Made by a program: the position numbers and the translations under genes. A stretch of 43,009 nt of DNA from Fimbriimonadales bacterium (GTDB lineage Bacteria; Armatimonadota; Fimbriimonadia; Fimbriimonadales; Fimbriimonadaceae), in assembly GCA_026418055.1 (NCBI GenBank), contig JAOACB010000019.1, forward strand, positions 1 through 43,009, given 5' to 3'. Below the pieces are notes generated by a model, which made no database searches, was not told the origin of the DNA, and saw nothing but the letters and a program-made list of their open reading frames with translations. This document shows, piece by piece, positions 15,433 through 23,946 of the stretch (the first letter of the stretch is position 1; each line of letters opens with the position of its first letter).

Positions 15433-16367
15433 GCTCTGAGCTCCGCCACGGCCTGGGCCACTGTTTCCGGATCGGAGGCCCGCAGTCCCTTCGCGTCGCG
15501 GTCGATGCGCCGCAGCAGGCCGGTCAGAACGTCCCCCACGCCGCACTCCACGAAGGCCGAGGCCCCCAGCTCCAGCATACGCCGCACGCTCTCGGTCCAC
15601 CGCACCGGCCGCCTCAGCTGGGCCTCGAGCAGCTCCGGCCAGCGCGCTGGGTCGTCGTTCGCGTCGGCCTCCACGTTGCCGACCACCCTGGTGCCGTTTC
15701 CGGGGCCGAACGCCACCGTGCGCAGGGCCTCCCCCATGCGCCGAGCGGGCTCCTCCATGAGCGGGCTGTGGAACGCCCCGCTCACGTTCAGAGGGATCGC
15801 TCGCTTCGCTCCGGCCTGAGTCGCCAGCGTGCAGGCGCGCTCGACGGCCGCCTTGTCTCCGCTGACCACCAGCTGGCCGGGGCAGTTGTCGTTGGCCACC
15901 ACCACGACCTCGCCGCCGGACGAGGCCTCGCGGCAAACCTCCTCGAGCCTCTCGCGCTCCAGGCCGAGCACCGCCGCCATGCCTCCGGGCCTCTCGCGGC
16001 CGCTCTCCGCCATCACGCGGCCCCTCGCGGCCACGAGCCTCGCGCCGTCGCCGACGGACACGATCCCCGCCGCCGCCAGCGCGGCGTATTCGCCGATGCT
16101 GTGCCCCGCGGCCAAGTCCGGCTGGGGGCCTCCCGCCTCGCGGAACGCCTCGAAGGCGGCCACGCCGCAGGCGTACAGCGCGATCTGGGCGTTCTGGGTC
16201 TGGCGCAGGGTGTGCTCGTCCATTTCGAAGCAGACGGCGCGCACGTCCGAGCCGATCGCCTCGGACACCTGGTCGAACACGTTCCGAGCCGAGGCGAAGG
16301 CGTCGTGCAGCTCCCGCCCCATGCCCGGCTTCTGCGAGCCTTGGCCGGGGAACACCACCGCGAACAT
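15429..16367 (-). CDS. fabD: Malonyl-CoA:ACP transacylase
   Basis: A 312-aa cytoplasmic enzyme moving malonyl from CoA to acyl carrier protein, the entry step of type II fatty-acid synthesis. It opens with FAVVFPGQGSQKPGMG, has the nucleophile in AAGHSIGEYAALAAAG (S90), the conserved Gln-rich TQNAQIALYA segment near 57-66, and NVSGAFHSPLME with catalytic H200. Length is standard. Start: ATG at 16367; an in-frame ATG at 16514 is rejected because the FabD fold begins at MFAVVFPG and TACCCT (16379 to 16374, minus) lies 6 nt before 16367. No other fab gene is adjacent, so it is detached from the common fabH-fabD-fabG-acpP cluster. Confidence 0.95.
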   Translation of the reverse strand: MFAVVFPGQGSQKPGMGRELHDAFASARNVFDQVSEAIGSDVRAVCFEMDEHTLRQTQNAQIALYACGVAAFEAFREAGGPQPDLAAGHSIGEYAALAAAGIVSVGDGARLVAARGRVMAESGRERPGGMAAVLGLERERLEEVCREASSGGEVVVVANDNCPGQLVVSGDKAAVERACTLATQAGAKRAIPLNVSGAFHSPLMEEPARRMGEALRTVAFGPGNGTRVVGNVEADANDDPARWPELLEAQLRRPVRWTESVRRMLELGASAFVECGVGDVLTGLLRRIDRDAKGLRASDPETVAQAVAELRA

Positions 16368-16373
16368 GGCCCG

Positions 16374-16379
16374 AGGGTA
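16374..16379 (-). promoter_or_regulatory. -10 element TACCCT of fabD
   Basis: Minus-strand GGTACCCTC puts TACCCT 6 nt before the fabD ATG, predicting a leaderless mRNA. The same GGTACCCTCGG sequence precedes the HAD gene at 35595-35605. Confidence 0.5.
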
Positions 16380-16420
16380 CCCAAGCGCCGGAGTCCCTCG
16401 CCGAGCGGCCGGCGCTGTGC

Positions 16421-16426
16421 CATAAT
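16421..16426 (+). promoter_or_regulatory. -10 element CATAAT of the MFS gene
   Basis: GCCATAATCGCC gives CATAAT, about 86 nt before the MFS start. The leader ends in AGGAAGG, so this gene is not leaderless. Confidence 0.4.
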
Positions 16427-16512
16427 CGCCTTCGATGAGGCTCCTCTGACCTTCCCCGACGCATCGTCGTCCTCCCGCGCCGCCCGGGCGCCCCGTTCCC
16501 TCAGGAAGGTCC

Positions 16513-17895
16513 ATGGTTTACCGAGAAGTCTTAGCGATCCCAGCGTTCCGCAGGCTGTGGCTGGGCCAGGCGATCAGCCAGTTCGGCGACGCCTTCTACT
16601 ACCTGATCTTCGTGTTCATGGTGAACCAGATCACCGGCAACCCCGCCATGGTGGGCTACGTGGGCGCGCTGCAGGCGATCCCGTTCCTGCTGCTGGGGCC
16701 CTACGCGGGCGTGCTGGCCGACCGGCTCGACCGGCGGCTGGTGATGCTGGGCAGCGACCTTGCCAGCGCGGCGCTGCTGCTCGGCCTGGGGGTTTGGCTG
16801 GCGTTCGACCCGGAGCCTCCCGTGGAGGTGCTGATGCCGACGGCGTTCCTGCTGTCGGTGGTCGCCACGTTCTTCATGCCGGCCAAGTCCGCCGCCATTC
16901 CGGCTCTGGTGCCCCCGAGCCTGCTGCTGCAGGCCAATTCGCTGAGCGCGGCCACCCAGAACGTGATGCCGCTCATCGGCGTGGGCCTCAGCGGCGGCGT
17001 GCTGGCAGCCGTGTACCGGCTGTTCCCAAGGGCGTTCTTCCTGACGGCCGTGGTGGTCAACGCGCTGTCGTTCCTCGCCTCGGCGTGGTACATCGCGCGG
17101 CTGCCGAAGATCCTGCCCGACCGGAGCAAGCCCGCTGGGGGCGCGTGGAGCGAGTTCGCCGAGGGGTTGCGGCTGGTGCGCTCGGACCGCGTGCTCGCGC
17201 TGGTGCTGGCGATCGGCTTCCTTGTGAACCTGGCGGTGGCGCCGTTCTTCGTGGTGTACGTCACCGTGAACACGGAGTGGTTCGGCGTTCCGACCAGCCC
17301 CGAGTCCGGCTGGACGCTGACGGGCCTGAAGGCGGCTCTGACGGCGCTCCCGGCTTCCGCGGCGCTCGCCGGGCCGCTCGCGCGCACGCTGGCTCCCGGC
17401 CAGTACTGGGTTCTGGCCGCCTTCGAGGGCGGATTCATGCTGGGCATGGTGCTGGGAAGCGTGCTGGTCGGCAGGCTCAGGATCCGCAGGCCGGGGATCG
17501 CCCAGGTGGCGGGCACGGCCGGTTGCGCGCTGACCATCGTGGCGATGGCGTTCAGCCCGACGTTCTGGGGTTTCTGGATGTGGAACTTCCTGGCGGGCAT
17601 CGTCCTGCCGCTGGCCTGGCTGCCGATGAACACCTACATCCAGCTGATCCTTCCCGACGCGTTCCGAGGCAGGGTGAACAGCGTGTTCGCGATGGCGTCG
17701 TTCGCCGCGATGCCGCTGGGCATGAGCGCCGCGGGCGTGCTCGTCGCGCGCTTCGGCGCGGAGGCGATGTTCCTGATGATGGGTGCCGCGATGATCCTCT
17801 TCGTGGTGCCCATGCTGGCCGACCGCCAGTTCCGCGGCGCGACGATGCCCGAGCCGGCCCCCGCGACCTCCGGTACCATGTCGGCGACGCCATGA
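16513..17895 (+). CDS. MFS transporter (MFS_3/macrolide-efflux type)
   Basis: A 460-aa inner-membrane carrier with about 12 helices. The N-terminus FRRLWLGQAISQFGDAFYYLIFVFMV is the typical first helix of the MFS_3 group. The inter-helix 2/3 motif appears as GPYAGVLADRLDRRLVML (G-x-x-x-D-R). The late FRGRVNSVFAMASFAAMPLGMS segment is also characteristic. Substrate is not predictable; family members export drugs or are linked to siderophores. AGGAAGG precedes the ATG. Its stop overlaps the next gene's start (ATGA), so the carrier and the dehydrogenase-like enzyme form an operon. Confidence 0.9.
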   Translation: MVYREVLAIPAFRRLWLGQAISQFGDAFYYLIFVFMVNQITGNPAMVGYVGALQAIPFLLLGPYAGVLADRLDRRLVMLGSDLASAALLLGLGVWLAFDPEPPVEVLMPTAFLLSVVATFFMPAKSAAIPALVPPSLLLQANSLSAATQNVMPLIGVGLSGGVLAAVYRLFPRAFFLTAVVVNALSFLASAWYIARLPKILPDRSKPAGGAWSEFAEGLRLVRSDRVLALVLAIGFLVNLAVAPFFVVYVTVNTEWFGVPTSPESGWTLTGLKAALTALPASAALAGPLARTLAPGQYWVLAAFEGGFMLGMVLGSVLVGRLRIRRPGIAQVAGTAGCALTIVAMAFSPTFWGFWMWNFLAGIVLPLAWLPMNTYIQLILPDAFRGRVNSVFAMASFAAMPLGMSAAGVLVARFGAEAMFLMMGAAMILFVVPMLADRQFRGATMPEPAPATSGTMSATP

Positions 17896-19058
17896 GACGC
17901 TACGCCGTTCTGGGCGCCGGCATGCAGGGGACGGCCGCCGCCTACGACATCGCCCGCTTCGGCGAGCCCGAGGGCCTGGTGCTGGCCGACGTCCGCCCCG
18001 AGGCGGCCCGAAGCGCCGCGGAGCGCGTGAACCAGCTGGTCGGCACGAACGCCGCGCGATGGGCCTCGGCGGACGCCACCGATCCCGCTTCGCTGCGCGC
18101 GCTGCTGGCCGACGCGGACGTGCTGGTGAGCGCGGTGCCGTACACCCTGCAGCCGAACGTGTGGGAGGCCGCGTTCGACAGCCGCACGAGCATGGTGGAC
18201 ATGGGCAACGACACCACCGACACCCTCCGCCTGCTGGAGCGCGACGCCGAGGCGAAGGCCCTGGGCATCGCGCTCGTGCCCGACACAGGGCTCGCGCCCG
18301 GCCTGGTGAACAGCCTGGGCAACCTGTTCCTCGAGCGGCTGGACGAGGCCGACGCGATCCGCCTGTACTGCGGGGGCCTTCCGCAGAACCACAAGCCGCC
18401 GTTCGGCTACAAGCTGGTGTTCAGCGTCGAGGGACTGGTGGGCGAGTACACCGACGAGACCCTGGCCCTGCGCAACGGCGAGGTCGTGGCGATCGAAACG
18501 CTGGACGAGCTCGAGGAGCTGGACGTGGAGGGGCTGGGCCGCATGGAGGCCTTCACCACCTCGGGCGGTGCCAGCACCGCGCCCTTCACCCACCGGGGGC
18601 GCGTGCGCAACTACGAGTACAAGACGGTGCGCTACCCGGGGCACTGCGCCCTGATGCGTGTGTTCCGAGACTGCGGCTTCTGGGGCACCGAGCCCGTCCA
18701 AGCGGGAGGCGCGGCGGTGCGGCCCCGGGACCTGTTCTGCGCGCTGATGCGCTCCGTGCTGGAGGACCCAGAGGACAGGGACCTGGTGGTCGTGAGGGCC
18801 GTGGGCGAGGGTCGGGCGGCGGGCCGGCGCGTTCGCCTGCAGGCCGACATCCTCGACCGGCACGACGAGGCCACGGGCTTCTCCGCCATGGAGCGCCTCA
18901 CCGGCTTCTCCTCGTCGATCGTGGCCATCGAGATCGCCCGGGGCGCGATCGGGCCCGGATGCCACGCCTACGAGACGGCCATGACCGGAGAGCGGTTCGT
19001 ACGGGAGATCCGGCGCCGCGGCATCGTCGTGGACGTGCGGGAGGAAGCGCTGGACTGA
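17892..19058 (+). CDS. Saccharopine-dehydrogenase-like oxidoreductase
   Basis: A 388-aa NAD(P)-dependent enzyme. The Rossmann start YAVLGAGMQGTAAAYDIARF is followed by LVLADVRPEAARS and DVLVSAVPYTLQPNVWEAAF, then a C-terminal catalytic region with DTGLAPGLVNSLGNLFLERL and IRLYCGGLPQNHKPPFGYKLVFSVEGLVGEYT. This matches the saccharopine dehydrogenase/L-lysine 6-dehydrogenase group in order and length. The exact substrate (saccharopine, lysine, or a carboxynorspermidine-like compound) is not clear. ATGA overlap with the MFS gene; a TACCAT (17874-17879) 12 nt upstream could be an internal promoter. A 9-bp hairpin follows. Confidence 0.85.
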   Translation: MRRYAVLGAGMQGTAAAYDIARFGEPEGLVLADVRPEAARSAAERVNQLVGTNAARWASADATDPASLRALLADADVLVSAVPYTLQPNVWEAAFDSRTSMVDMGNDTTDTLRLLERDAEAKALGIALVPDTGLAPGLVNSLGNLFLERLDEADAIRLYCGGLPQNHKPPFGYKLVFSVEGLVGEYTDETLALRNGEVVAIETLDELEELDVEGLGRMEAFTTSGGASTAPFTHRGRVRNYEYKTVRYPGHCALMRVFRDCGFWGTEPVQAGGAAVRPRDLFCALMRSVLEDPEDRDLVVVRAVGEGRAAGRRVRLQADILDRHDEATGFSAMERLTGFSSSIVAIEIARGAIGPGCHAYETAMTGERFVREIRRRGIVVDVREEALD

Positions 19059-19060
19059 GC

Positions 19061-19090
19061 GGCCGATGGCTGCGCCTCGGACCATCGGCC
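19061..19090 (+). terminator. 9-bp terminator hairpin
   Basis: GGCCGATGG (19061-19069) pairs perfectly with CCATCGGCC (19082-19090) around a 12-nt loop, 2 nt after the dehydrogenase stop. No T tract follows. Confidence 0.65.
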
Positions 19091-19160
19091 CGGCGGGTGC
19101 GCCGAGCCCCACCCCGGAAGCCCTCCGCACCGTAGGACTGTTGAAGCAAGAGAAACGAGC

Positions 19161-20252
19161 ATGAGCGCACCCACGCAAGCGGCCTCGCCCTGGTCGGTCC
19201 GCCTCGCCACCGTGAGGGGGATCCCGATCCGCATCCACTTCTCGTTCCTGCTGCTGCTGTTCTGGATCGCTGTCGTCAGCCGCTGGCAGGCGCAGGCGCT
19301 GGTGAACATTCTGGCCTTGTTCGTGTGCGTCCTTCTGCACGAGCTGGGCCACGCGCTCACGGCCCAGCGCTACGGCATCCGCATCAAGGACATCACGCTG
19401 TATCCGATCGGCGGGGTGGCGATGCTGGTGGACCGGCCCAAGCCGAAACAGGAGTTCTGGATCACCCTGGCCGGCCCTGCGGTGAACGTTGCCATCGCCT
19501 TCGTGGCTGCCGCGATGCTGGCGGCCAAGGGCTTCCAGCCCGACCAGCTGCAGTCGGCGTTCGAGCAGGGGGCTCTGCTGCCCTACCTGCTGGTGGCCAA
19601 CGTCATGCTGGCGGTGTTCAACATGATCCCCGCGTTCCCGATGGACGGGGGCCGGATCCTGCGCTCGGTGCTGGCGATGAACATGCCGCACGCCAAGGCC
19701 ACGCGGATCGCAGGCACGATCGGCCAGGGCCTCGCGATCCTGTTCGGCTTCCTCGGCCTGTTCACGGGGCAGATTCTGCTGATGATCATCGCGTTCTTCG
19801 TGTTCGTGGGAGCCGGGGCCGAGATGGGGCAGGCGCAGGGTTTGGCGCTGACCGAGGGCCGCAACGTCCGAGAGGCGATGTACACGCGCTTCGCCGTGCT
19901 GCAGCACGGCGACTCCCTGGGCAGGGCCGCCGAGCTGCTGCTCTCCTCGACCCAGGCCGACTTTCCCGTGATGTCGGGCCCGGACGTGGTGGGCGTGCTG
20001 AACCGCGAGGCGATCGTGCGGGGCCTCGCCGAGGCGGGCCCGGGGGGCTACGTGGCGGGCTACATGAACCGCGACGTCGACTACATCGAGGGCGGGGAGC
20101 CGCTGTCGGTCGCTCTGGAGAGGCTCTCCTCGAACCCGAGGGGCCTTCTGGTGGTCACCGAGCAGGGCCGGCCGGTGGGACTGCTGAACGCCGAGAACCT
20201 CGGGGAGTTCCTCATGCTGCAACAGGCTCGAGAGGCGCTCCGCCAAGCGTGA
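19161..20252 (+). CDS. Site-2 protease-like M50 metalloprotease with CBS pair
   Basis: A 363-aa inner-membrane zinc protease, likely cutting within the membrane. The HELGH motif has H60, E61 and H64 in LALFVCVLLHELGHALTAQRYG; the third ligand D162 is in NMIPAFPMDGGR. Its TLYPIGGVAML strand is typical of the SpoIVFB/Rv2869c-like M50B group. About six hydrophobic segments precede residue 230. From about 235 to 355 a CBS-domain pair follows (VREAMYTRFAVLQHGDSLGRAAELL, then YVAGYMNRDVDYIEGGEPLSVALERL), which in the family may sense adenine nucleotides. Substrate unknown. A terminator precedes it, so it has its own promoter, possibly TAGGAC in CCGTAGGACTG near 19132. Confidence 0.92.
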   Translation: MSAPTQAASPWSVRLATVRGIPIRIHFSFLLLLFWIAVVSRWQAQALVNILALFVCVLLHELGHALTAQRYGIRIKDITLYPIGGVAMLVDRPKPKQEFWITLAGPAVNVAIAFVAAAMLAAKGFQPDQLQSAFEQGALLPYLLVANVMLAVFNMIPAFPMDGGRILRSVLAMNMPHAKATRIAGTIGQGLAILFGFLGLFTGQILLMIIAFFVFVGAGAEMGQAQGLALTEGRNVREAMYTRFAVLQHGDSLGRAAELLLSSTQADFPVMSGPDVVGVLNREAIVRGLAEAGPGGYVAGYMNRDVDYIEGGEPLSVALERLSSNPRGLLVVTEQGRPVGLLNAENLGEFLMLQQAREALRQA

Positions 20253-20325
20253 AGCCTCCCGGGGTGCCGGTTCCGATTGGTGTAACATAGCCTCGAATGG
20301 TCCGACCGATCACCGGGAGGGGCCG

Positions 20326-21294
20326 TTGAAGCGGCCGCATCGCGCCCTGCTCAGCCGCCTCTCGAAGGCCAAGGCGGTGCTGATCGGCACCCACAAGAAC
20401 CCCGACGGCGATGCCATCGGGAGCGCCTTGGCTTTGGCTCGGTTCATCGACACGCTGAGAAAGCCGTGCGAGGTGCTCTGCCACGACCTGCCGCGCGACA
20501 ACCTGCGCTTCCTGCCGGACATCGACAGGGTGCGGCTGCGCCCGGAGGGACGAGGGCACGACCTCGGCATCGTGGTGGACCTGGAGTCGGTGAGCCGCCT
20601 CGGAGACGCCGCCCCCTACTTCGAGGGTTGCAGGCAGATCGTGGTGATCGACCACCACCTGCCGCACGAGGCTCCCGGCGATCTGCGCCTGGTCGACCCC
20701 ACCGCTCCCGCGACGGCGGTGCTGGTGACGCGCTTCCTGCTGGACGCCAAGGCCAAGATCGACCCCGACACCGCCCAGTTGCTGCTCACGGGCATCGTCA
20801 CCGACACCGGCGGCTTCCGGTTCCGCAACACCACCCCGGAGGCGCTGCATCTGGGCGCCAAGCTGCTCGAGCTGGGGGGCGACATCGCGGCGATCAACCA
20901 CCACGTGTTCGAGAGCAAGCCGCTGAGCGACGTGCGCCTGCTCGGCATCATGCTCGCGAAGATGCAGCTGGAGATGGACGGTCGGCTGTGCCACGCGGCG
21001 CTCAGCCAGAGGGACTTCGAGCTGACCGAGACCACCGACGAGGCGACCGAGGGGTTCGTGAACCACCTGCTGTGCATCGAGACCGTGCAGGTGGCGGTGC
21101 TGCTGCGCGAGCACATCCCGGGTAGGTGGCGCATCAGCCTGCGCTCGACGGACCGCTTCGACGTGGCGGCGGTGGCGCGCTCCCTGGGCGGTGGCGGACA
21201 CCGCAACGCCGCAGGTTGCTCGATCGAGGGCACCGAGGAACAGGCCCTGGAGCGGTTGCGGCCGGAGTTGCAAAAGTGCTTGGAATCCTGTTGA
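20326..21294 (+). CDS. nrnA: NrnA-like DHH/DHHA1 phosphoesterase
   Basis: A 322-aa cytoplasmic Mn-dependent phosphoesterase that, in the family, degrades nanoRNA and often pAp. DHH domain: LIGTHKNPDGDAIGSALAL with H23, D27 and D29; LGIVVDLESVSRLG; QIVVIDHHLPHE carrying the DHH motif; GIVTDTGGFRFRNTTPEAL. DHHA1 domain: late SLGGGGHRNAAGC with the GGGH substrate-binding motif. Start: TTG at 20326, with GGGAGGGG (20315-20322) as ribosome-binding site. An ATG at 20297 is out of frame. TAACAT at 20283-20288 is a -10 candidate. The end overlaps truB by 19 nt, a common nrnA-truB pairing (often with rbfA and infB, absent here). Confidence 0.93.
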   Translation: MKRPHRALLSRLSKAKAVLIGTHKNPDGDAIGSALALARFIDTLRKPCEVLCHDLPRDNLRFLPDIDRVRLRPEGRGHDLGIVVDLESVSRLGDAAPYFEGCRQIVVIDHHLPHEAPGDLRLVDPTAPATAVLVTRFLLDAKAKIDPDTAQLLLTGIVTDTGGFRFRNTTPEALHLGAKLLELGGDIAAINHHVFESKPLSDVRLLGIMLAKMQLEMDGRLCHAALSQRDFELTETTDEATEGFVNHLLCIETVQVAVLLREHIPGRWRISLRSTDRFDVAAVARSLGGGGHRNAAGCSIEGTEEQALERLRPELQKCLESC

Positions 21295-22139
21295 TCGACA
21301 AACCTGCCGGGATCACCTCCCACGACGTGGTCAGCCGCGTGCGGCGCTCCCTGGGGACGCGCCGCGTCGGGCACGCCGGAACGCTCGACCCGATCGCCAC
21401 CGGACTGCTGGTGGTGGCCGTCGGGCACGCCACGCGCTTCCTGAACTACCTGCCGCTCGAGCCCAAGCGCTACGAGGGCGTGGCGAGGTTCGGCGTAGCC
21501 ACCGCCACCTACGACTCCGAAGGCGAGCCGACCGAAACCCGGCCCATCCCCGAGGACCTGGAGGAGCGCATCGGGCAGGTCGGCGAGCGGTTCGTGGGGG
21601 CCGTGCGCCAGCTGCCTCCCATGTTCAGCGCCGTGAAGAAGGACGGCAGGCCTCTCTACGAGTACGCGCGCAAGGGCGTGGAGGTCGAGCGCGAGGAGCG
21701 CGAGGTGTGGATCGACGCCCTGGACGTCGAGGTGGTGCCGCCGGATCGCGCGCGCATCTGCGTGGTGTGCAGCGGGGGAACCTACGTGCGCACGCTGGTG
21801 CACGACCTGGGTCAGGCGGTGGGCTGCGGAGCGCACGTGGTGGAGCTGCGGCGCACGCAGGTGGGCCGCTTCCGCGTCGAGGAGGCCATCGCCCAGGAGG
21901 AAGCCTCCCCCGAGCGGCTGATCCCGCTGTCCGAGGCGCTGGACCTGCCCATGGCCCGGTTGACCGAGCCCCAGCTGCGGCTGTTCCGCAACGGCAACCC
22001 GGTGCGGATGCGCCTGCGCGAGCCCAGCCCCCACGCGGCCGTGTGCGACCTCGAGGGCAACGTCGTCGGCCTGGCGCGCTGCGGGGTCGCGACGCTGGAG
22101 CCCGAAATCGTGATCCCCTCGGATGCGCCGGGCCGCTGA
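21276..22139 (+). CDS. truB: tRNA pseudouridine(55) synthase
   Basis: A 287-aa enzyme making pseudouridine-55 in the T loop of tRNAs. It begins LGILLIDKPAGITSHDVVSRVRR and has the catalytic motif VGHAGTLDPIATGLL with D38, then the RYEGVARFGVATATYD strand, QLPPMFSAVKKDGRPLYEYARKG, GTYVRTLVHDLGQAVG and a short C-terminal PUA-like part. Start: GTG at 21276 inside the nrnA gene, preceded by CGGAG about 9 nt upstream. The longer in-frame ATG would lie deep in nrnA and is rejected. It overlaps DUF2752 downstream by 17 nt. It is part of the nrnA-truB-DUF2752 operon. Confidence 0.95.
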   Translation: MLGILLIDKPAGITSHDVVSRVRRSLGTRRVGHAGTLDPIATGLLVVAVGHATRFLNYLPLEPKRYEGVARFGVATATYDSEGEPTETRPIPEDLEERIGQVGERFVGAVRQLPPMFSAVKKDGRPLYEYARKGVEVEREEREVWIDALDVEVVPPDRARICVVCSGGTYVRTLVHDLGQAVGCGAHVVELRRTQVGRFRVEEAIAQEEASPERLIPLSEALDLPMARLTEPQLRLFRNGNPVRMRLREPSPHAAVCDLEGNVVGLARCGVATLEPEIVIPSDAPGR

Positions 22140-22587
22140 CGACCCTCGGTCGGGCTGGATCCGCCTCGAGCGGGGCGCTCCGCGCCGAAGGCTGTGGCCG
22201 CAGATGGCGGCGTTCCTCGCCTGGGTGGCCGCCGCGGCGATCGCGCTGTGGATCGAGCCCTCTCCGGAGGCCCGCGGAAGCCACACGCAGCTCGGCCTGC
22301 CTCCCTGCGCGCTGTTGGCGATCGCCCATCGGCCGTGTCCCGGATGCGGCCTGACCACCAGCGTGGCCGCGACGCTGAGGGGCCGATGGTCCGAGGCTCT
22401 GCGCGCCCACCCGTTCGGCCCGCCCTTGGTCGCGCTGGCCACTGCGGCGGCCTGCCTCGCGCTGTGGGGCTGGCTGGCGGGCGTGCGCGTCTCCCTCGCC
22501 ACGCGCCGCATGGACCTTGCGGCCATCCTGTTCCTCGGCGCGTTCCTGCTGTTCGGAGCCGCTCGGTTTCTGCTGGAACGCACGTAG
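22123..22587 (+). CDS. DUF2752 membrane protein
   Basis: A 154-aa inner-membrane protein of the DUF2752 family, function unknown. The family hallmark CPGCGLTTSVAATLRGRWSEALRAHPFGP appears after the first hydrophobic segment (MAAFLAWVAAAAIALWI), split here as CPGCGLTTS near 82-90 and AHPFG near 104. Two further helices follow (LVALATAAACLALWGWLAG and AAILFLGAFLLFGAARFLL). The Cys pair CPGC may bind metal or be redox active, which is inference. It overlaps the truB stop by 17 nt and is probably translated by coupling. Confidence 0.85.
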   Translation: MRRAADDPRSGWIRLERGAPRRRLWPQMAAFLAWVAAAAIALWIEPSPEARGSHTQLGLPPCALLAIAHRPCPGCGLTTSVAATLRGRWSEALRAHPFGPPLVALATAAACLALWGWLAGVRVSLATRRMDLAAILFLGAFLLFGAARFLLERT

Positions 22588-22601
22588 ACCGCGCCCAGGG
22601 G

Positions 22602-22607
22602 TAGTCT
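22602..22607 (+). promoter_or_regulatory. -10 element TAGTCT of the M28 gene
   Basis: GGGGTAGTCTG with TAGTCT ending 7 nt before the ATG at 22615; no Shine-Dalgarno, so a leaderless start is predicted. Confidence 0.5.
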
Positions 22608-22614
22608 GCCCGCC

Positions 22615-23943
22615 ATGCTGTTCGATGGCGAGCGCGCTTTGGAGACGGTGCGGCGCCTGACCGTGGACGTGGGCTGCCGCTTCGCGGGCACCGACAACGA
22701 GCGCCGGGCCGCCGAGCTGCTGCGGGACCTTCTGGTGGAGTACGGCTACGCCGACGCGCGGCTCGACCCCTTCCCCATCGACCTGTGGCAGGTCGCGGAC
22801 GAGCGGCTGGAGGTCGACGGCCTGGGCGAGCTGCCGTGCGAGGGCCTGCTGGGATCCGAGGACGCTCCGCAGGGCGTGTCGGGTCCCTTGGTTTACGTCG
22901 AGGGCGGGGAGGAGTGCAACCTGGGGGAGCACTGCCGCGGGGCCATCCTGCTGGTGGTGGCGGAACTGGGACGCAAGATCGAGGCGATCCGGCGATGGGA
23001 TCCTGCAGGGGTGGTGGTTTTGGAGACCACGCCCCACCTGAACCCCCGGCGCCACAACATCGGCCACGAAGCGCGCAGGAGGTTCGGCGCGCTGCCCGCG
23101 GTGCGGGTGCGGCACGACGTGGCCGAGCGGCTGCTGCGCTGCCGGGGCCGAAGGGCCACCCTGGCGCTGCGCTCGTGGCACACCGAGGCCCAGGCCTTCA
23201 ACGTGATCGCCGACCTGCCCGGCTCGACGCACCCCGACGAGATCGTGGTGGTGTGCGGGCACATGGACAGCACCTACGACGGGCCCGGCACCCTCGACAA
23301 CGCCGCGGGCACCGCCGTGGTCTGGGAGCTGGCGAGGGTGTTCCGCCGCTTGGGCAGCCGGCGCACGCTGCGCTTTGTGGCGTTCTCGGGCGAGGAGCAG
23401 GGCCTTCGGGGCAGCATCCACTACGCCAAGCGCCTGCGGCGGGACGACCAGCGGGCGAAGAAGGACAAGGACTTCGTGCCGAGCGGCGGCAGGACCGAGC
23501 TGGACCGGCACCGGCTGGTGGTGAACGTCGACGTGCAGGGGGCGCTGCTCGCCACCAACGGCGCGTGGATCACCGGCCACCCGGACCTGGGCGCCGCCGT
23601 GCGCCTGCTCGCCGCCGAGAGCGGGCCGTTCTTCACGGTGCACGAGGCCTGCTACAGCTCCGACAACGCGCCCCTCTCGGACGCCGGCGTCCCTGCGGTC
23701 TCGTTCGGCCGCGCCGGCCCCAACAACTTCTACGGGCACACCGACGGCGACGCGTTCGAGCTGTGCAGCGCCGAGGGTCTGCAGGCGTCCGGCAGGTTCG
23801 TGCAGGAGTTTCTGCGTCGCTACGTGACCGAGCCACGGATGCTGCCTTTCCCGCGGGAGATCCCCGACGAGCACCGCAGGCACGTGCAGAACTACTTCAA
23901 GGAGCGCTTCATGCTGCGCCTCGACGAGGGAGTGGAGGACTGA
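22615..23943 (+). CDS. M28-family zinc aminopeptidase, non-exported
   Basis: A 442-aa di-zinc peptidase. Ligand motifs in order are VVVCGHMDSTYDG with H216, TLDNAAGTAVV with D228, AFSGEEQGLRGS with E260/E261, VNVDVQGAL with Asp near 303, and YGHTDGDAFE with a final His near 376. A PA-like insert of about 110 residues lies at 80-190. There is no signal peptide, so it should act in the cytoplasm, which is unusual as many M28 enzymes are exported. It begins a block with GH29 and a second M28 gene; the GH29 start is 3 nt after its stop. Substrate may be peptide N-termini; M28 also includes glutaminyl cyclases, but these lack the same motif order. Confidence 0.9.
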   Translation: MLFDGERALETVRRLTVDVGCRFAGTDNERRAAELLRDLLVEYGYADARLDPFPIDLWQVADERLEVDGLGELPCEGLLGSEDAPQGVSGPLVYVEGGEECNLGEHCRGAILLVVAELGRKIEAIRRWDPAGVVVLETTPHLNPRRHNIGHEARRRFGALPAVRVRHDVAERLLRCRGRRATLALRSWHTEAQAFNVIADLPGSTHPDEIVVVCGHMDSTYDGPGTLDNAAGTAVVWELARVFRRLGSRRTLRFVAFSGEEQGLRGSIHYAKRLRRDDQRAKKDKDFVPSGGRTELDRHRLVVNVDVQGALLATNGAWITGHPDLGAAVRLLAAESGPFFTVHEACYSSDNAPLSDAGVPAVSFGRAGPNNFYGHTDGDAFELCSAEGLQASGRFVQEFLRRYVTEPRMLPFPREIPDEHRRHVQNYFKERFMLRLDEGVED

Positions 23944-23946
23944 GCG

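Noticed and set aside
16368-16514. N-terminal extension of fabD to ATG 16514.
   Set aside because: Extra residues are not FabD-like, and a leaderless -10 is placed just before ATG 16367.
20297-20325. ATG at 20297 as nrnA start.
   Set aside because: Out of frame with the DHH domain; TTG at 20326 is preceded by GGGAGGGG.
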